Shown here one piece after another: positions 17,879-28,354 of a DNA stretch of 64,000 nt. The stretch is taken from the NCBI GenBank assembly GCA_900544285.1, contig UQUT01000002.1:62001-126000 (forward strand). The letters run 5' to 3'. Both the position numbers and the translations under genes were made by a program. Position 1 is the stretch's first letter, and the number at the start of each line of letters is the position of its first letter. The notes under the pieces are model-generated. The model was not told where the DNA came from. It worked only from the letters and a program-made list of their open reading frames with translations, and did not search any database. The stretch comes from an uncultured Eubacterium sp. (GTDB taxonomy: Bacteria > Bacillota > Clostridia > Oscillospirales > CAG-272).

Positions 17879-18844
17879 TCAGTCCTCTTCCTTCCGCAGG
17901 GTAAGTCCGAGCGAATGGAGCTTCTGGATGACTTCTTCGAGCGATTTCTTGCCGAGGTTTCTGACCTTTATCATGTCCTCTTCGGTCTTGCTGGTCAGAT
18001 CCTCGACCGTATCGATGCCCGCGCGCTTCAAGCAGTTGAAGCTACGAACGGACAGGTCAAGCTCCTCAATGGTCATCTCAAGTACTTTTTCTTTCTTGGT
18101 TTCTTCTCTTTCAACCATTATCTCTGCTCTCTTTGCTTCTTCGGAAAGATCAACAAAGAGATTGAGATGTTCGTTGAGTATCTTGGCTCCGAGCGATACA
18201 GCCTCTCTTGCGGAGATCGTACCGTTCGTCAGCACGTTAATTGTGAGTTTGTCAAAGTCTATGCTGTTACCTACACGCGTGTTTTCAACGTTGTAGTTTA
18301 CGTTATAGACCGGGGTGAAAATCGAATCGACGAAAATCACGCCAAGCTGACCTGATGAATAATCCTGCTTGTTTTTCTCCTGAGATACATAGCCTGAGCC
18401 GTGATCGAAGGTGAGATCCATATGGAAACGAACGCCTTCGCTGACTGTTGCTATGTGATGCTCGGGATTAAGAATCTGCAATTCGTCGTCGCAAATGATG
18501 TCTCCTGCAGTAACGTCGCATGCGCCCGTTACGTCAATGGAAACTGTCTTTGCCGAATTTGAAAAGAGCTTTGCCGTTATACCCTTGACATTGAGAACGA
18601 TTTCGCAAACGTCCTCCTTAACGCCGGGGACTGTGGATATTTCATGAAGAACATCCTTGCCGCCGCCGCTCATGCGTATGCTTACGACAGCTACGCCCGG
18701 AAGCGAGCTGAGAAGCACTCTGCGGAGAGAGTTGCCGAGCGTTGTGCCGTAACCTCTCTTGAGAGGCTCGACCACAAAAGTTCCGCTTCTTCCGTCATCG
18801 CTTGTGTCAATTGCTGTAATATTCGGCTTTTCTATCTCGATCAT
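17879..18844 (-). CDS. rpoA: RNA polymerase alpha subunit
   Basis: The 321-residue protein has the N-terminal dimerisation domain ([26 protein letters not shown] motif, seen as [17 protein letters not shown]) and a C-terminal domain with [29 protein letters not shown] and an acidic tail. Alpha dimers nucleate RNA polymerase assembly and contact upstream DNA. It lies between rpsD and rplQ, the standard Gram-positive order. Confidence 0.97.
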   Translation of the reverse strand: MIEIEKPNITAIDTSDDGRSGTFVVEPLKRGYGTTLGNSLRRVLLSSLPGVAVVSIRMSGGGKDVLHEISTVPGVKEDVCEIVLNVKGITAKLFSNSAKTVSIDVTGACDVTAGDIICDDELQILNPEHHIATVSEGVRFHMDLTFDHGSGYVSQEKNKQDYSSGQLGVIFVDSIFTPVYNVNYNVENTRVGNSIDFDKLTINVLTNGTISAREAVSLGAKILNEHLNLFVDLSEEAKRAEIMVEREETKKEKVLEMTIEELDLSVRSFNCLKRAGIDTVEDLTSKTEEDMIKVRNLGKKSLEEVIQKLHSLGLTLRKEED

Positions 18845-18950
18845 TGATTAACCCTCCTGTAAATTTTTTATGCACTCACAGTGCATTCTGTTGCGGCACC
18901 GCCTGCGTTCCCGATAAACCGTTCCGCAGGGCGGCGTCGGAGGCAAATTA

Positions 18951-19580
18951 TTACTTGGAGTACAACTCGACGATGAGATGCTCCTGGAACGGGAAGTCGA
19001 TATCTTCTCTTGCGGGAAGATTTACAACCGTTGCCTTGGCATTTGCTTTATCGACGTCAAGCCAGCTCGGGAAAACCTTGTTATCCATGAGCTCAAGCAG
19101 GGATTTGATCTTTTCGGAATCGCGGGAGGAATCGCAAAGAGCGATAACGTCACCCTTCTTTACAATGATAGAAGGAATGTCCGCTTTCTTTCCGTTGATT
19201 GTGAAGTGTGAATGAAGAACGAGCTGTCTTGCTTCCTTGCGGCTTTCAGCAAGTCCCATTCTGTAAACAACGTTATCAAAACGTCTTTCAAGGAGGCAAA
19301 GAAGATTTTCACCTGTCTGACCTTCTTTTTTAGCAGCCATCTCATAGTATGATCTGAACTGTTTTTCAAGAACGCCATAGTATCTTTTAGCCTTCTGCTT
19401 CTCACGAAGCTGCATATAGTACTCTTTGCCTTTTTTAACCTGTGCTGCGCCGTGCTGACCGGGAGCTGTTCCGCGGCGAGTTACGGGGCACTTATCAGTC
19501 AGGCAACGCTCACCCTTGAGGAAGAGCTTTGTGCCCTCTCTGCGGCACATTCTGCACACAGGACCTGTATATCTTGCCAT
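18951..19580 (-). CDS. rpsD: 30S ribosomal protein S4
   Basis: The 209-residue protein begins [20 protein letters not shown]. The two cysteines of CRMC belong to the zinc-binding C+ form. The S4 RNA-binding domain near 95-155 includes [21 protein letters not shown] start at ATG 19580 because GGAGG lies upstream and the in-frame ATG six codons earlier sits on the ribosome site. It nucleates 30S assembly. Confidence 0.97.
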   Translation of the reverse strand: MARYTGPVCRMCRREGTKLFLKGERCLTDKCPVTRRGTAPGQHGAAQVKKGKEYYMQLREKQKAKRYYGVLEKQFRSYYEMAAKKEGQTGENLLCLLERRFDNVVYRMGLAESRKEARQLVLHSHFTINGKKADIPSIIVKKGDVIALCDSSRDSEKIKSLLELMDNKVFPSWLDVDKANAKATVVNLPAREDIDFPFQEHLIVELYSK

Positions 19581-19606
19581 AGTGTATAGTACCTCCAATA
19601 ATTATT

Positions 19607-20005
19607 TCAGACACGTCTGATCTTGGGCGGTCTGCATCCGTTGTGCGGAACAGGTGTTACGTCGCGGATAAGCGTTACTTCGAGACCGACAGTTGAAAGA
19701 GCTCTGATTGCAGACTCTCTGCCCTGACCGGGACCCTTAACGTAAACCTCAACACTCTTCATTCCGTTATCAACAGCGATCTTGCCTGCTGTTTCGGCAG
19801 CCATCTGAGCTGCGAAAGCAGTGGACTTCTTTGAACCTCTGAAACCGAGCTCGCCGGCGGATGCCCACGATACTGCGTTTCCGTTCATATCTGTGATAGT
19901 AACGATTGTGTTGTTGTAAGTTGCACGGACGTGAACTGCGCCTTTTTCGACGTTCTTACGTTCGCGGCGCTTTTTGACTGCCTTTTTTGCTACTGTTTTA
20001 GCCAT
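19607..20005 (-). CDS. rpsK: 30S ribosomal protein S11
   Basis: The 132-residue protein carries [20 protein letters not shown] and [14 protein letters not shown], followed by the conserved end [17 protein letters not shown]. It forms part of the 30S platform near the mRNA exit. It lies between rpsM and rpsD. Confidence 0.98.
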   Translation of the reverse strand: MAKTVAKKAVKKRRERKNVEKGAVHVRATYNNTIVTITDMNGNAVSWASAGELGFRGSKKSTAFAAQMAAETAGKIAVDNGMKSVEVYVKGPGQGRESAIRALSTVGLEVTLIRDVTPVPHNGCRPPKIRRV

Positions 20006-20019
20006 CTGTTCGTCACTCC

Positions 20020-20388
20020 TTATTTCTTCTTATTCGCGATCGTCTTAGCTTTACCTTTTCTTGTTCTCGCGTTGGTCTTTGTTCTCTGACCACGGACAGG
20101 CAAGCCTTTTCTGTGTCTGACACCACGATAGCAACCGATTTCGATCATTCTCTTTATGTCAAGAGCAACCTCGCTGCGGAGAGCACCCTCAACCTTGTGC
20201 GAATTTTCGATTTCGTCGCGGAGTTTTGAAACGTCATCTTCTGAAAGATCCTTGCAGCGGATATCGGGGTCGATTCCTGTTTTGGCGAGGATCTGATTTG
20301 ATGTTGTTCTGCCGATACCGTAAATATAAGTGAGACCGATCTCAACTCTCTTCTGGTTCGGAAGTTCAACGCCAGCTATACGAGCCAT
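20020..20388 (-). CDS. rpsM: 30S ribosomal protein S13
   Basis: The 122-residue protein begins [25 protein letters not shown] ([19 protein letters not shown]) and contains [20 protein letters not shown] and a lysine-rich tail. It contacts the P-site tRNA and L5 at the head of the small subunit. Confidence 0.98.
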   Translation of the reverse strand: MARIAGVELPNQKRVEIGLTYIYGIGRTTSNQILAKTGIDPDIRCKDLSEDDVSKLRDEIENSHKVEGALRSEVALDIKRMIEIGCYRGVRHRKGLPVRGQRTKTNARTRKGKAKTIANKKK

Positions 20389-20411
20389 TTAATTGTACCT
20401 CCCTTTCCTGC

Positions 20412-20525
20412 TTAACCCTGTCTCTGCTTGTGCTTGGGGTTTTCGCAGATTACCATTACGTTGCCGTTTCTTTTGATTATTTTGCATTTTGAGCAAATTT
20501 TCTTAACGGAAGGTTTTACTTTCAT
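20412..20525 (-). CDS. rpmJ: 50S ribosomal protein L36
   Basis: This 37-residue protein has the full L36 pattern: [19 protein letters not shown] with the CxxC pair, then [17 protein letters not shown] with the third Cys and the His of the zinc site. It is therefore the zinc-binding (C+) form. It lies between infA and rpsM, as in other Bacillota. Confidence 0.96.
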   Translation of the reverse strand: MKVKPSVKKICSKCKIIKRNGNVMVICENPKHKQRQG

Positions 20526-20543
20526 TGTATATTACCTTTCCTT

Positions 20544-20780
20544 TCAGCTTTGATTATTTTCGCTTGGAAGTCTCCATGTGATGCGACCCTTTGTAAGATC
20601 GTAAATGGAAACCTCTATCGTGACACGGTCACCCGGCACGATTCTGATATAGTTCATTCTGAGTTTTCCCGAAAGCTGCGCGGTCACTATATGACCGTTC
20701 GGGAGCTTGACTTTGAAGGTTGCGTTCGGCATTGCCTCAACAACAGTACCCTCAAATTCTATAACATCGTCTTTTGGCAT
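20544..20780 (-). CDS. infA: Translation initiation factor IF-1
   Basis: This 78-residue single OB-fold protein starts [20 protein letters not shown] and has [24 protein letters not shown] 20780 follows a GGAGGG site; an upstream in-frame start would add ten unrelated residues overlapping map. It is a little longer than usual (72) because of the SENNQS tail. IF-1 blocks the A site during initiation. Confidence 0.96.
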   Translation of the reverse strand: MPKDDVIEFEGTVVEAMPNATFKVKLPNGHIVTAQLSGKLRMNYIRIVPGDRVTIEVSIYDLTKGRITWRLPSENNQS

Positions 20781-20802
20781 TGATTTCCCTCCTGAATGTC
20801 TC

Positions 20803-21555
20803 TCATTCAACTTTTGTAAGAAGCTCAGGCTCGCCGTCGGTTATTGCAACGGTGTGTTCATAATGAGCGGAGAGCGAACCGTCAACGGTTACGACCGTCC
20901 AGTCATTATCAAGCACTCTTACCTCATAGCTGCCTGCTGTTATCATCGGCTCTATCGCAATCGTCATACCGGAGAAGAGCCTCGGTCCCCTGCCGCGTGT
21001 TCCGAAATTCGGAACTTCGGGGTCCTCGTGAAGCTCTCTGCCAACGCCGTGACCAACGTATTGACGGATAACTCCGTATCCGAGCGACGTTGCGTAGCCG
21101 CAGATTTCGGCGCCGATATCACCTATTCTCGCGCCGTTTCTTGCCATTGCGACACCGCGGAAAAAGCTCTCGCGGGTTCCGTCTATCAGGGCTTGCGCCT
21201 CATCCGATATCTTTCCCACCGCAAAAGTATTTGCGCTGTCGCCATTGAAGCCTCGGTAGCAAGCGCCGACATCTATCTTGACAATGTCGCCTTCATGAAG
21301 TACGCGATGCTTGCTCGGTATTCCGTGAATGACTTCATCGTTTATGCTGATGCACGCGCTGCCCGGAAAGCCGCCGTAACCGAGAAACGTGGGTCTTGCC
21401 CCACAGCGTTCGATAAATTCTCTTATGACCGTATCAAGATAAGCGGTTGTAACGCCTTCCCTGATATGATCCCTCGCTGTGAGGATCGCCTCTCCCGTTA
21501 TTCTGCCGGCTTTTCGCATCAATGCCAGCTGTTCGCTGTTTTTGATTGATATCAT
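20803..21555 (-). CDS. map: Methionine aminopeptidase, type I
   Basis: The 250-residue metalloprotease has the five metal ligands in expected places: [17 protein letters not shown] (two Asp), [12 protein letters not shown] (His), TIAIEPM (Glu) and a final Glu in YEHTVAI. It removes the initiator Met from nascent proteins. It lies between adk and infA, as in Bacillus. Confidence 0.96.
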   Translation of the reverse strand: MISIKNSEQLALMRKAGRITGEAILTARDHIREGVTTAYLDTVIREFIERCGARPTFLGYGGFPGSACISINDEVIHGIPSKHRVLHEGDIVKIDVGACYRGFNGDSANTFAVGKISDEAQALIDGTRESFFRGVAMARNGARIGDIGAEICGYATSLGYGVIRQYVGHGVGRELHEDPEVPNFGTRGRGPRLFSGMTIAIEPMITAGSYEVRVLDNDWTVVTVDGSLSAHYEHTVAITDGEPELLTKVE

Positions 21556-21561
21556 AGGTAA

Positions 21562-22203
21562 TTAACCTCTGAATTTTTCAATCGCGGCAAGCGTGAGTGC
21601 CGTTGTATCGGCAACCTGCTCCTGACCTTCAACCGTGACCAGCTTGCCCTTCGAAGCATAATATTCCTTCAAAGGCTCTGTCTGCTCATGGTAAACGTGG
21701 AGTCTTTCCTTTACAACCTCGGGGACATCGTCCGCGCGGGTGTAAAGTTCACCATCACACTTGTCACATTTTCCTTCGGATTCCGACGGGTTATAAAGAA
21801 TGTGATATGTGCTACCACACTTTTTGCAAAGGCGTCTGCCGCCCATGCGTGCCACAATCTTCTCGTCCGGAACTTCAATGCTTATTACGAGATCCATATT
21901 AACGCCCATGGCATCAAGCGCTTCCGCCTGGGGTACTGTCCTCGGAAAACCGTCGAGGATAAAACCGTTTTTGCAATCGTCATCTTTCAGACGATGCTCG
22001 ATTATACCTATAACGACGTTGTCCGGAACAAGGTCGCCCGCGTCGATATAACTCTTTGCGGACTTGCCAAGCTCTGTTCCCTTTGCCATAGCCTCACGGA
22101 GCAATGCACCTGTGGAAATCGTCGGAATGTTGTACTTTTCCGAAACTATCTCCGCCTGCGTGCCTTTGCCTGCGCCGGGAGCTCCCAAAAACATAAGTTT
22201 CAT
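21562..22203 (-). CDS. adk: Adenylate kinase
   Basis: The 213-residue enzyme has the P-loop GAPGAGKGTQ at 7-16, the DGFPRT motif and a long LID domain with a zinc-binding CKKCGSTYH...CDKC arrangement, usual in Gram-positive kinases. It interconverts ATP plus AMP and two ADP. It follows secY in the classical spc operon order. Confidence 0.97.
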   Translation of the reverse strand: MKLMFLGAPGAGKGTQAEIVSEKYNIPTISTGALLREAMAKGTELGKSAKSYIDAGDLVPDNVVIGIIEHRLKDDDCKNGFILDGFPRTVPQAEALDAMGVNMDLVISIEVPDEKIVARMGGRRLCKKCGSTYHILYNPSESEGKCDKCDGELYTRADDVPEVVKERLHVYHEQTEPLKEYYASKGKLVTVEGQEQVADTTALTLAAIEKFRG

Positions 22204-22282
22204 AGCATTTCCTCCCTTAAATCACGTTTGTAATCCCGCGCTCCCCCACCGCTTTCGCGGCGGGGAAACACGAAAATCTTCT

Positions 22283-23641
22283 TTACTGAAGGAATCCTTT
22301 GTAATGGCGCATAGCCATCTGGGATTCCATATCTCTGATCGTTTCAAGCGCAACGCCCACAACGATGAGGAGCGAAGAACCGGAGAACGAAACAACGCCG
22401 ATACCGACCGAGAAGAGCTCTGTCGATATGATGTTTATGATCAGCGGTACGCACGCGATTATTCCGAGGAAGAATGCGCCCATAAGCACCACTTTGTTCA
22501 GCACCTTCTGAATGTACTGAGCCGTGGGCTTTCCGGGACGGATACCGGGAATCGATCCGCCCTGCTGCATAAGGTTGTTTGCAACCTCAACAGGGTTGAA
22601 AGAAATCGAAATGTAGAAATACGCGAACGCAATAATCAGAACGAATAAAACGACTGCGTAAATCCAGTTGTCGGATGAAAGGGCGTTCTGAACCTTAGCC
22701 CAGAAGCTACCCGACTTGGGCTGACAGAGATAAATGATTGTTACGGGGAGAGAAACGATCGTCGAAGCGAAGATGATCGGCATAACGCCGGACATGTTCA
22801 GCTTTATCGGAAGGTTGGAGTTCTGACCGCCATACATCTTTCTGCCAACTACGCGCTTTGCGTACTGAACGGGTATACGTCTTTCTGCGTCCGTCATATA
22901 AACCATGAATATTATGGAAGCAAGAACAACGAGAATCGCAAGTACGGAAAGTACAACGGCTACAGCAACATAAGAGTTGTCTTTCTTGAGGTACTCTGTT
23001 ATCTGAGCGGAGAAGCTTGCAATTGTGGAAGGAATTCCGCAGAGGATGTTTGCAAAGAGTATCATGGAGATACCGTTGCCGATTCCCTGCTCGTCAATCT
23101 TCTCAGCCAGCCACATGATGAGCGATGCGCCCGCCGTGTAGCAGAGGATTATTGTGACTGCAATAAAGACTGTCTCAAACTTGTTTGAGCCTTTTGTTAT
23201 GATATCGCCACCATAGGCTATTGTCATCTGCGAAGAGCTGAGAAGCTTGTAATAACCGAATGCTGTTACAAGCGCAAGACCTACTGTGAGATAACGTGTA
23301 ATTCTTTCAAGTTTCTTTCTGCCTTCTTCGCCCTGCTTTGAAAGCTTTTCAAGAGCAGGAATGGCAACAGCAAGAAGCTGAACAACGATCTGCGCCGTGA
23401 TGTAAGGCGAAACCGCAAGAGCAAAAAGCGTTCCCTTTGAGAAAGCGTCACCTGAAAGAATGTTCAGATAACTGAATATTGAGCCCGAACCGCCGAGGTC
23501 GGCAACCTTGAGGGCTGTCGCCGTGATAAACGGAACGGGGATTGCTGCACCTACACGGTACAGCAGGAGAATGAAGAGCGTAAAGAGCATCTTCTGGCGG
23601 AGCTCAGGTATTGCCCAAGCGTTTCTCAGTGTTTTAAGCAC
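22283..23641 (-). CDS. secY: Protein translocase channel SecY
   Basis: The 452-residue membrane protein has ten predicted transmembrane helices, an amphipathic N-terminus LKTLRNAWAIPELRQKML and the conserved GQGIGNGISMILF-type motif (IDEQGIGNGISMI), plus the cytoplasmic loops RRIPVQYAKR and RPGKPTAQYI. It forms the Sec channel. The start is a GTG at 23641, directly adjacent to the rplO stop, with GAGGTGG inside rplO as ribosome site. Confidence 0.97.
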   Translation of the reverse strand: MLKTLRNAWAIPELRQKMLFTLFILLLYRVGAAIPVPFITATALKVADLGGSGSIFSYLNILSGDAFSKGTLFALAVSPYITAQIVVQLLAVAIPALEKLSKQGEEGRKKLERITRYLTVGLALVTAFGYYKLLSSSQMTIAYGGDIITKGSNKFETVFIAVTIILCYTAGASLIMWLAEKIDEQGIGNGISMILFANILCGIPSTIASFSAQITEYLKKDNSYVAVAVVLSVLAILVVLASIIFMVYMTDAERRIPVQYAKRVVGRKMYGGQNSNLPIKLNMSGVMPIIFASTIVSLPVTIIYLCQPKSGSFWAKVQNALSSDNWIYAVVLFVLIIAFAYFYISISFNPVEVANNLMQQGGSIPGIRPGKPTAQYIQKVLNKVVLMGAFFLGIIACVPLIINIISTELFSVGIGVVSFSGSSLLIVVGVALETIRDMESQMAMRHYKGFLQ

Positions 23642-24082
23642 TTATACCACCTCGCACTTTCCGCCTGCCTGCTCGATTTTTGCTTTTGCAGACTCGGAAA
23701 CAGCGCTTACTTTAACGGTGAGCTTCTTTGTAAGCTCGCCCTGACCAAGAACCTTGACTCCGTCAAGAGCCTTGCGAACGATCTTCTTTTCAACAAGATC
23801 AGCCTCTGTAACCGTTGCTCCGTCTTCAAATGCGTTGAGAGCTTTAACATTTACTATGGCATATTCGGTCGCGAATTTGTTGTGGAAGCCTCTCTTCGGA
23901 AGTCTTCTGTAAAGCGGGATCTGACCGCCTTCGAATCCCGGACGAACACCGCCGCCGGATCTTGCATTCTGACCTTTATGTCCTTTGCCTGCTGTTTTTC
24001 CGTTTCCGGAGCCTGTGCCTCTGCCCTTCCGCCAAGCGGGTGTGACAGAGCCCTCAGCAGGTCTGAGTTCATTAAGCTTCAT
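23642..24082 (-). CDS. rplO: 50S ribosomal protein L15
   Basis: The 146-residue protein has the L15 pattern: an N-terminal glycine-rich [20 protein letters not shown] extension and [15 protein letters not shown]. It is an early 50S assembly protein. Its stop is next to the secY start, with no spacer. Confidence 0.97.
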   Translation of the reverse strand: MKLNELRPAEGSVTPAWRKGRGTGSGNGKTAGKGHKGQNARSGGGVRPGFEGGQIPLYRRLPKRGFHNKFATEYAIVNVKALNAFEDGATVTEADLVEKKIVRKALDGVKVLGQGELTKKLTVKVSAVSESAKAKIEQAGGKCEVV

Positions 24083-24138
24083 TTGGGTTTTCCTCCTTAT
24101 ACTGTGAATTTTTTCGATACATTGATTTTTGACAATGC

Positions 24139-24318
24139 TTAAACGTTTTCCACCTTGATAAGGTGAGCGAGTACTCTTGCTTTACCCAAAACGGAAGCGT
24201 CATTATTCTGAACGGTTACATCGCCGATCTTGTTGAGACCAAGAGACTTAGCCGTTGCTTTTTGGTTGGGCTTCGCACCGATAAGGCTGCCTGTGAGAGT
24301 AATTTTGATTTTTTCCAT
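24139..24318 (-). CDS. rpmD: 50S ribosomal protein L30
   Basis: The 59-residue protein has [24 protein letters not shown], here noted as [10 protein letters not shown] then [12 protein letters not shown], the bacterial L30 pattern. ATG 24318 is nine bases after GGAGG; the ATG six bases earlier is only three bases from it and less likely. It lies between rpsE and rplO. Confidence 0.93.
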   Translation of the reverse strand: MEKIKITLTGSLIGAKPNQKATAKSLGLNKIGDVTVQNNDASVLGKARVLAHLIKVENV

Positions 24319-24332
24319 CTTCATTTACCTCC

Positions 24333-24836
24333 TCAGCCCTTGACATCTTCGCTTGTGAGTCCGCGAGCAGCTGCAACCTGTTCTCTTGTGCGGAGAGCAC
24401 GAAGACCTTCAAATGTAGCCTTAACTACGTTTGTGGGGTTGCTGGAGCGCAGGCATTTAGCTCTGATGTCCTTGATTCCCGCCATTTCAACCACCGCACG
24501 GACTGTGCCGCCGGCAAGGACGCCTGTACCGGGAGCAGCGGGCTTAAGAAGCACCTGAGCTGCGCCGTAGCGACCGATAACTTCGTGGGGGATCGTCGTT
24601 CCCTTAAGGGAAACTTCGATGATGTTTTTCTTAGCGTCTTCAATACCCTTGCGGATTGCTTCGGGATATTCGCTTGCTTTTCCAAGACCGTAGCCAACGT
24701 GACCGTTGTAGTCACCGACTACCATAATAGCAGTCTGACGAGCGATGCGGCCGCCCTTGACGGTTTTGGAAACACGGTTTGTAGCAACTGTTCTCTCTGT
24801 GAGTTCGAGAGTTGCAGGATCGATTATTTTAGCCAT
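24333..24836 (-). CDS. rpsE: 30S ribosomal protein S5
   Basis: The 167-residue protein has an N-terminal double-stranded-RNA-binding-like domain ([17 protein letters not shown]) and a C-terminal domain with [19 protein letters not shown] start at ATG 24836; the longer frame adds 31 residues from within rplR. S5 shapes decoding accuracy and mRNA entry. Confidence 0.96.
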   Translation of the reverse strand: MAKIIDPATLELTERTVATNRVSKTVKGGRIARQTAIMVVGDYNGHVGYGLGKASEYPEAIRKGIEDAKKNIIEVSLKGTTIPHEVIGRYGAAQVLLKPAAPGTGVLAGGTVRAVVEMAGIKDIRAKCLRSSNPTNVVKATFEGLRALRTREQVAAARGLTSEDVKG

Positions 24837-24849
24837 GTTATTCCTCCTA

Positions 24850-25209
24850 TCAGAATGCGAGACCGCCCTCACGGGCTCCGTCTGCGAGTGATGCAACTCT
24901 TCCGTGGTAAACATAGCCGCCACGGTCAAATACTACATCCTTAATTCCTTTTTCAAGGGCTCTTTCGGCAATCTTCTTACCGACGAGCTTTGCGGCATCC
25001 TTGTTGCCGCCGTAGTTTTCAAAATCCTTCTCGAGAGAGGACGCCGAAACGAGTGTTACGCCGTTTACGTCATCAATGATCTGAGCACTGATGTTTGCGA
25101 GAGAACGGTAAACACAAAGGCGCGGTCTTTCGGGAGTTCCTGAAATCTTCGCTCTGACTCTCTTATGGCGAGTCAAGCGAGCTTTATTGCTATCTTTTCT
25201 TGATACCAT
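24850..25209 (-). CDS. rplR: 50S ribosomal protein L18
   Basis: The 119-residue protein has [20 protein letters not shown] and a conserved C-terminal [23 protein letters not shown]. It binds 5S rRNA with L5. It lies between rplF and rpsE. Confidence 0.97.
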   Translation of the reverse strand: MVSRKDSNKARLTRHKRVRAKISGTPERPRLCVYRSLANISAQIIDDVNGVTLVSASSLEKDFENYGGNKDAAKLVGKKIAERALEKGIKDVVFDRGGYVYHGRVASLADGAREGGLAF

Positions 25210-25227
25210 GATCGTCCGCTCCTTTCA

Positions 25228-25764
25228 TTACTTACCGGTCTTGCCGGCTTTACGGCGAATCTTTTCGCCCGTATACTTAACACCCTTGCCGAGATACGGT
25301 TCAGGCGGTCTCTTTTCACGGATCTGAGCGGCGATCTGCCCGACAGCCTGCTTGTCGATACCGTGAACGATGACTACGTTTGAGTTCGGTACTTCAAATG
25401 TGATCCCGTTCTCTTCCTTGAAGATGATGGGATGTGAATAACCGAGTGAAAGAGTAAGGGTTTTGTTTGCGAGAGCTGCCTTGTAACCTACGCCGACAAT
25501 CTCAAGTGTCTTTGAGAAGCCTTTTGTAACACCATCAACCATGTTGGCAATGAGTGTACGTGTGAGGCCGTGAAGCGCTCTGTATTCCTTATCATCATTG
25601 GGGCGTTCAACTATGATGAAGCCACCTTCATTCTTTATAGAGATTCCGGAGTGGAATGTCTCTGTAAGAGTGCCCTTGGGCCCCTTTACCGTAACCGTGC
25701 CGCCGTTGATTGTAACTTCAACGCCTGCGGGAACAGCGATATGTTTTCTACCGATTCTTGACAT
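25228..25764 (-). CDS. rplF: 50S ribosomal protein L6
   Basis: The 178-residue protein has the two L6 repeats, MSRIGRKHIAVPAGVEV at the start, TRTLIANMVDGVTKGF in the middle, and the conserved KRPPEPYLGKGVKYTGE-like end seen as PPEPYLGKGVKY. It sits near the factor-binding site of the large subunit. Confidence 0.97.
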   Translation of the reverse strand: MSRIGRKHIAVPAGVEVTINGGTVTVKGPKGTLTETFHSGISIKNEGGFIIVERPNDDKEYRALHGLTRTLIANMVDGVTKGFSKTLEIVGVGYKAALANKTLTLSLGYSHPIIFKEENGITFEVPNSNVVIVHGIDKQAVGQIAAQIREKRPPEPYLGKGVKYTGEKIRRKAGKTGK

Positions 25765-25782
25765 ATTCTCTCCTCCCTCCGA

Positions 25783-26181
25783 TTACCAGACAAAGGCGAT
25801 TACTTCGCCGCCGACGCCGAGCTCACGAGCTTTTTTGTCGGTCATTATGCCCTTTGATGTTGTTACGATGGCAATGCCGAGTCCGCCGAGGACTTTGGGC
25901 ATGTCTTCGCAGTTTGAATAAATACGAAGACCGGGCTTGGAAACTCTGCGGAGTCCCTGGATGGTCTTTGTCTTACCCTTACCGTATTTAAGAGTAATTC
26001 TGATGATTCCCTGTCTGCCGTCTTCAATGATCTGATAGCTCTTGATGTAACCCTCTGCAACAAGAATGTCAGCGATAGCTTTCTTCATGTTGGAAGCGGG
26101 AACGTCAACCGTTTCATGCTTTGCGTCATTCGCATTTCTGATACGTGTGAGCATATCGGCAATTACGTCTGAGATTTGCAT
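25783..26181 (-). CDS. rpsH: 30S ribosomal protein S8
   Basis: The 132-residue protein starts [16 protein letters not shown] and ends with [28 protein letters not shown], here split as [13 protein letters not shown] and GGEVIAFVW. It organises the central domain of 16S rRNA and in E. coli represses the spc operon. The 136 bases between it and rpsN hold a GC-rich inverted sequence but no gene. Confidence 0.97.
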   Translation of the reverse strand: MQISDVIADMLTRIRNANDAKHETVDVPASNMKKAIADILVAEGYIKSYQIIEDGRQGIIRITLKYGKGKTKTIQGLRRVSKPGLRIYSNCEDMPKVLGGLGIAIVTTSKGIMTDKKARELGVGGEVIAFVW

Positions 26182-26317
26182 TGTTATTTCCTCCTTAATG
26201 CAAGTTTTCGCGAAGCGTGTGTGCGCTTCGCCTTGCCTGCCGGATTTTCTCCGGCGGCGTGTCGGCGGTTAAAGCTCTTCACTTTCCTTCCGACAAGATG
26301 GAGCGTTTACCGTGTTA

Positions 26318-26503
26318 TTACCAGCTTGATTTCTTTACGCCGGGTATCTGACCCTTGTAAGCAAGCTCACGGAAGCAGATTCTGCAAATGCCGTATTTAC
26401 GGAGATATGCGTGAGGTCTGCCGCAGATTTTGCATCTCGTATATTCTCTTGTAGAATACTTCTGAGGCTTCTGCTGTTTGAGTTTTAATGCTGTTCTTGC
26501 CAT
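26318..26503 (-). CDS. rpsN: 30S ribosomal protein S14, zinc-binding type Z
   Basis: This 61-residue protein is the short Gram-positive form, with two CxxC knuckles: CKIC at the centre and CRIC near the C-terminus, plus HAYLRKYG between. Its presence inside the spc cluster rather than elsewhere supports a Bacillota origin. Confidence 0.97.
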   Translation of the reverse strand: MARTALKLKQQKPQKYSTREYTRCKICGRPHAYLRKYGICRICFRELAYKGQIPGVKKSSW

Positions 26504-26517
26504 TTATCTTACCCCCA

Positions 26518-27060
26518 TTATTTAGCAAAGGGAGCGCCCATCAGAGTGAGGAGCGTCTTTGCTTCTTCGTCTGTTGTTGCAGTCGTAACAAAGGTAATAT
26601 CCATACCCATGATCTTCTCAACCTTGTCATATTCGATTTCGGGGAAGATGAGCTGCTCTTTGAGACCGAGCGAATAGTTGCCACGGCCGTCAAAAGCGTT
26701 GGGGTTGATACCGCGGAAGTCACGAACGCGAGGGAGCGCGAGGTTGAACAGTCTGTCCATGAATTCGAACATTCTGTCACCGCGGAGCGTAACCTTTGCG
26801 CCGATTTTCATTCCGGCTCTTACCTTGAAGTTTGCTACCGACTTCTTTGCGAATGTGGGTACAGCCTTCTGACCTGTGATATCGGTGAGATAACCGATAG
26901 CGAGGTCGATGACCTTCGGGTTGTCTTTGCCTTCGCCGCAGCCCATATTGATAACGATCTTATCAAATCTCGGTATCTGCATCGAGCTCTTGTACGAAAA
27001 CTTCTTTGCAAGTTCCGGAGCGACTTCGGCTTTATAGAATTCTTTCAATCTTGCTGCCAT
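26518..27060 (-). CDS. rplE: 50S ribosomal protein L5
   Basis: The 180-residue protein has [15 protein letters not shown] and a C-terminal [20 protein letters not shown]. It binds 5S rRNA and contacts P-site tRNA. It lies between rplX and rpsN. Confidence 0.97.
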   Translation of the reverse strand: MAARLKEFYKAEVAPELAKKFSYKSSMQIPRFDKIVINMGCGEGKDNPKVIDLAIGYLTDITGQKAVPTFAKKSVANFKVRAGMKIGAKVTLRGDRMFEFMDRLFNLALPRVRDFRGINPNAFDGRGNYSLGLKEQLIFPEIEYDKVEKIMGMDITFVTTATTDEEAKTLLTLMGAPFAK

Positions 27061-27075
27061 TTCATCTTACCTCCA

Positions 27076-27414
27076 TTAAAACTTGCTGCCGCATTTTGCA
27101 CAAACGCGGGTCTTTACCGTTTTGGTCTTGCCGCTTTTGTCCGTCTTTGTTTCGACGAGCGTCTTCACACGGCGACCGGCTTTGCACTTGTCGCAATAAA
27201 GCATAACCTTGTCTGCGTAAATCGCACCCTCGACCTTCATAATGCCGCTGGGATCGTTCTGCTTTCTTGCTTTAACGTGCTTTGTCTGTACGTTTACTTT
27301 TTCAACGATGACCTTGCCCTCTTCGGGGGATACCGCAAGGACTTTGCCCTTTACGCCCTTGTCTTCACCGGAGATAACAATAACGGTATCGTCTTTTTTA
27401 ACATGCATCTTCAT
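27076..27414 (-). CDS. rplX: 50S ribosomal protein L24 with C-terminal Cys pairs
   Basis: The 112-residue protein has a KOW motif (VKKDDTVIVISGEDKGVKGK, then VKARKQNDPSGIMKVEG). After the usual domain two CxxC pairs appear, CDKC and CAKC, about 25 residues apart, suggesting a zinc ribbon in the C-terminal part. Many L24 proteins have fewer cysteines there. It initiates 50S assembly. Confidence 0.95.
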   Translation of the reverse strand: MKMHVKKDDTVIVISGEDKGVKGKVLAVSPEEGKVIVEKVNVQTKHVKARKQNDPSGIMKVEGAIYADKVMLYCDKCKAGRRVKTLVETKTDKSGKTKTVKTRVCAKCGSKF

Positions 27415-27429
27415 TTCAAGATTCCTCCA

Positions 27430-27798
27430 TTAAAGTACTTCGGGGGCGAGAGAAAGAATTTTAAGATAATCCTTGTCTCTGAGCTCTCTTGCTACAGGTC
27501 CAAATATACGTGTGCCTCTCGGCGTCTTGTCATCCTTGATGATTACTGCCGCATTCTCGTCGAATCTGAGAGTAGAGCCGTCGGGGCGTTTAATACCCTT
27601 AACGGTACGGACGATAACAGCCTTAACGACCTCGCCCTTCTTTACCTGACCGCCGGGAGCTGCCTTTTTAACGGCTGCGACCACAACATCTCCGACACCG
27701 GCATATCTTCTTCCGGTACCGCCGAGCACACGAATACACATAAGTTCTTTTGCGCCGGTATTGTCGGCGACTTTCATAAGCGATTGCTGTTGTATCAC
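27430..27798 (-). CDS. rplN: 50S ribosomal protein L14
   Basis: The 122-residue protein is recognised from [20 protein letters not shown] and [19 protein letters not shown]. The family starts M-I-Q-Q-x-S, which fits GTG 27798 (preceded by AAGGAGG) rather than the ATG eight codons upstream. It interacts with L19 and the small subunit at bridge B8. Confidence 0.95.
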   Translation of the reverse strand: MIQQQSLMKVADNTGAKELMCIRVLGGTGRRYAGVGDVVVAAVKKAAPGGQVKKGEVVKAVIVRTVKGIKRPDGSTLRFDENAAVIIKDDKTPRGTRIFGPVARELRDKDYLKILSLAPEVL

Positions 27799-27871
27799 TG
27801 TGCTTTCCTCCTTAGCATTCACATCTCACAGGCTGCGACAAAATAGCCGCTCCAGCCCTGCACTGTGAATT

Positions 27872-28138
27872 TTATTTTGCTTTTTCGATTATGGAAACCA
27901 AACGCCATCTCTTGTCTTTAGAAAGGGGTCTTGTTTCCATTACGCTGACCTTGTCGCCGATGGCACACTCATTGTTCTCATCGTGAGCTTTGAGCTTAAC
28001 CGTTCTCTTGACGACCTTGCCATACTTGGGGTGCTTAACGTTGTCTTCGATAGCAACAACGATCGTTTTGTCCATTTTGTCACTTACGACCTTGCCGACT
28101 CTCGTTTTTCTGAGATTTCTCTCTGTTACTTCACTCAT
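27872..28138 (-). CDS. rpsQ: 30S ribosomal protein S17
   Basis: The 88-residue OB-fold protein has [16 protein letters not shown] and the conserved [28 protein letters not shown], noted as [18 protein letters not shown]. It binds the 5' domain of 16S rRNA. It lies between rpmC and rplN. Confidence 0.97.
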   Translation of the reverse strand: MSEVTERNLRKTRVGKVVSDKMDKTIVVAIEDNVKHPKYGKVVKRTVKLKAHDENNECAIGDKVSVMETRPLSKDKRWRLVSIIEKAK

Positions 28139-28158
28139 GACATTTCTCCTCTCTCAGA

Positions 28159-28350
28159 TTACTGTTCGTTCTTCTCGCGAAGGACTGTCATAACTCTCGC
28201 GATGTCCCTCTTGGTTTCCGTAATCTTGTGGGGATTGTCAAGCTGGTTTATCGCGTGCTGGAAGCGAAGGTTGAACAACTCAGCTTTAAGCTCCTTGAGC
28301 TTCGCATCGAGTTCAGCGGAAGTCATTGTTTTAAGTTCTGCTGCTTTCAC
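28159..28350 (-). CDS. rpmC: 50S ribosomal protein L29
   Basis: The 63-residue helical protein has [20 protein letters not shown] and a [13 protein letters not shown] end. It sits at the tunnel exit, where trigger factor docks next to L23. It is four bases after rplP. Confidence 0.97.
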   Translation of the reverse strand: MKAAELKTMTSAELDAKLKELKAELFNLRFQHAINQLDNPHKITETKRDIARVMTVLREKNEQ

Positions 28351-28354
28351 TGTA

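Noticed and set aside
26488..27846. 452-codon open frame on the plus strand opposite rpsN, rplE, rplX and rplN
   Set aside because: It lies entirely antisense to four certain ribosomal genes, has Cys/His/Phe-rich random composition and no ribosome site. It is a shadow of codon bias.
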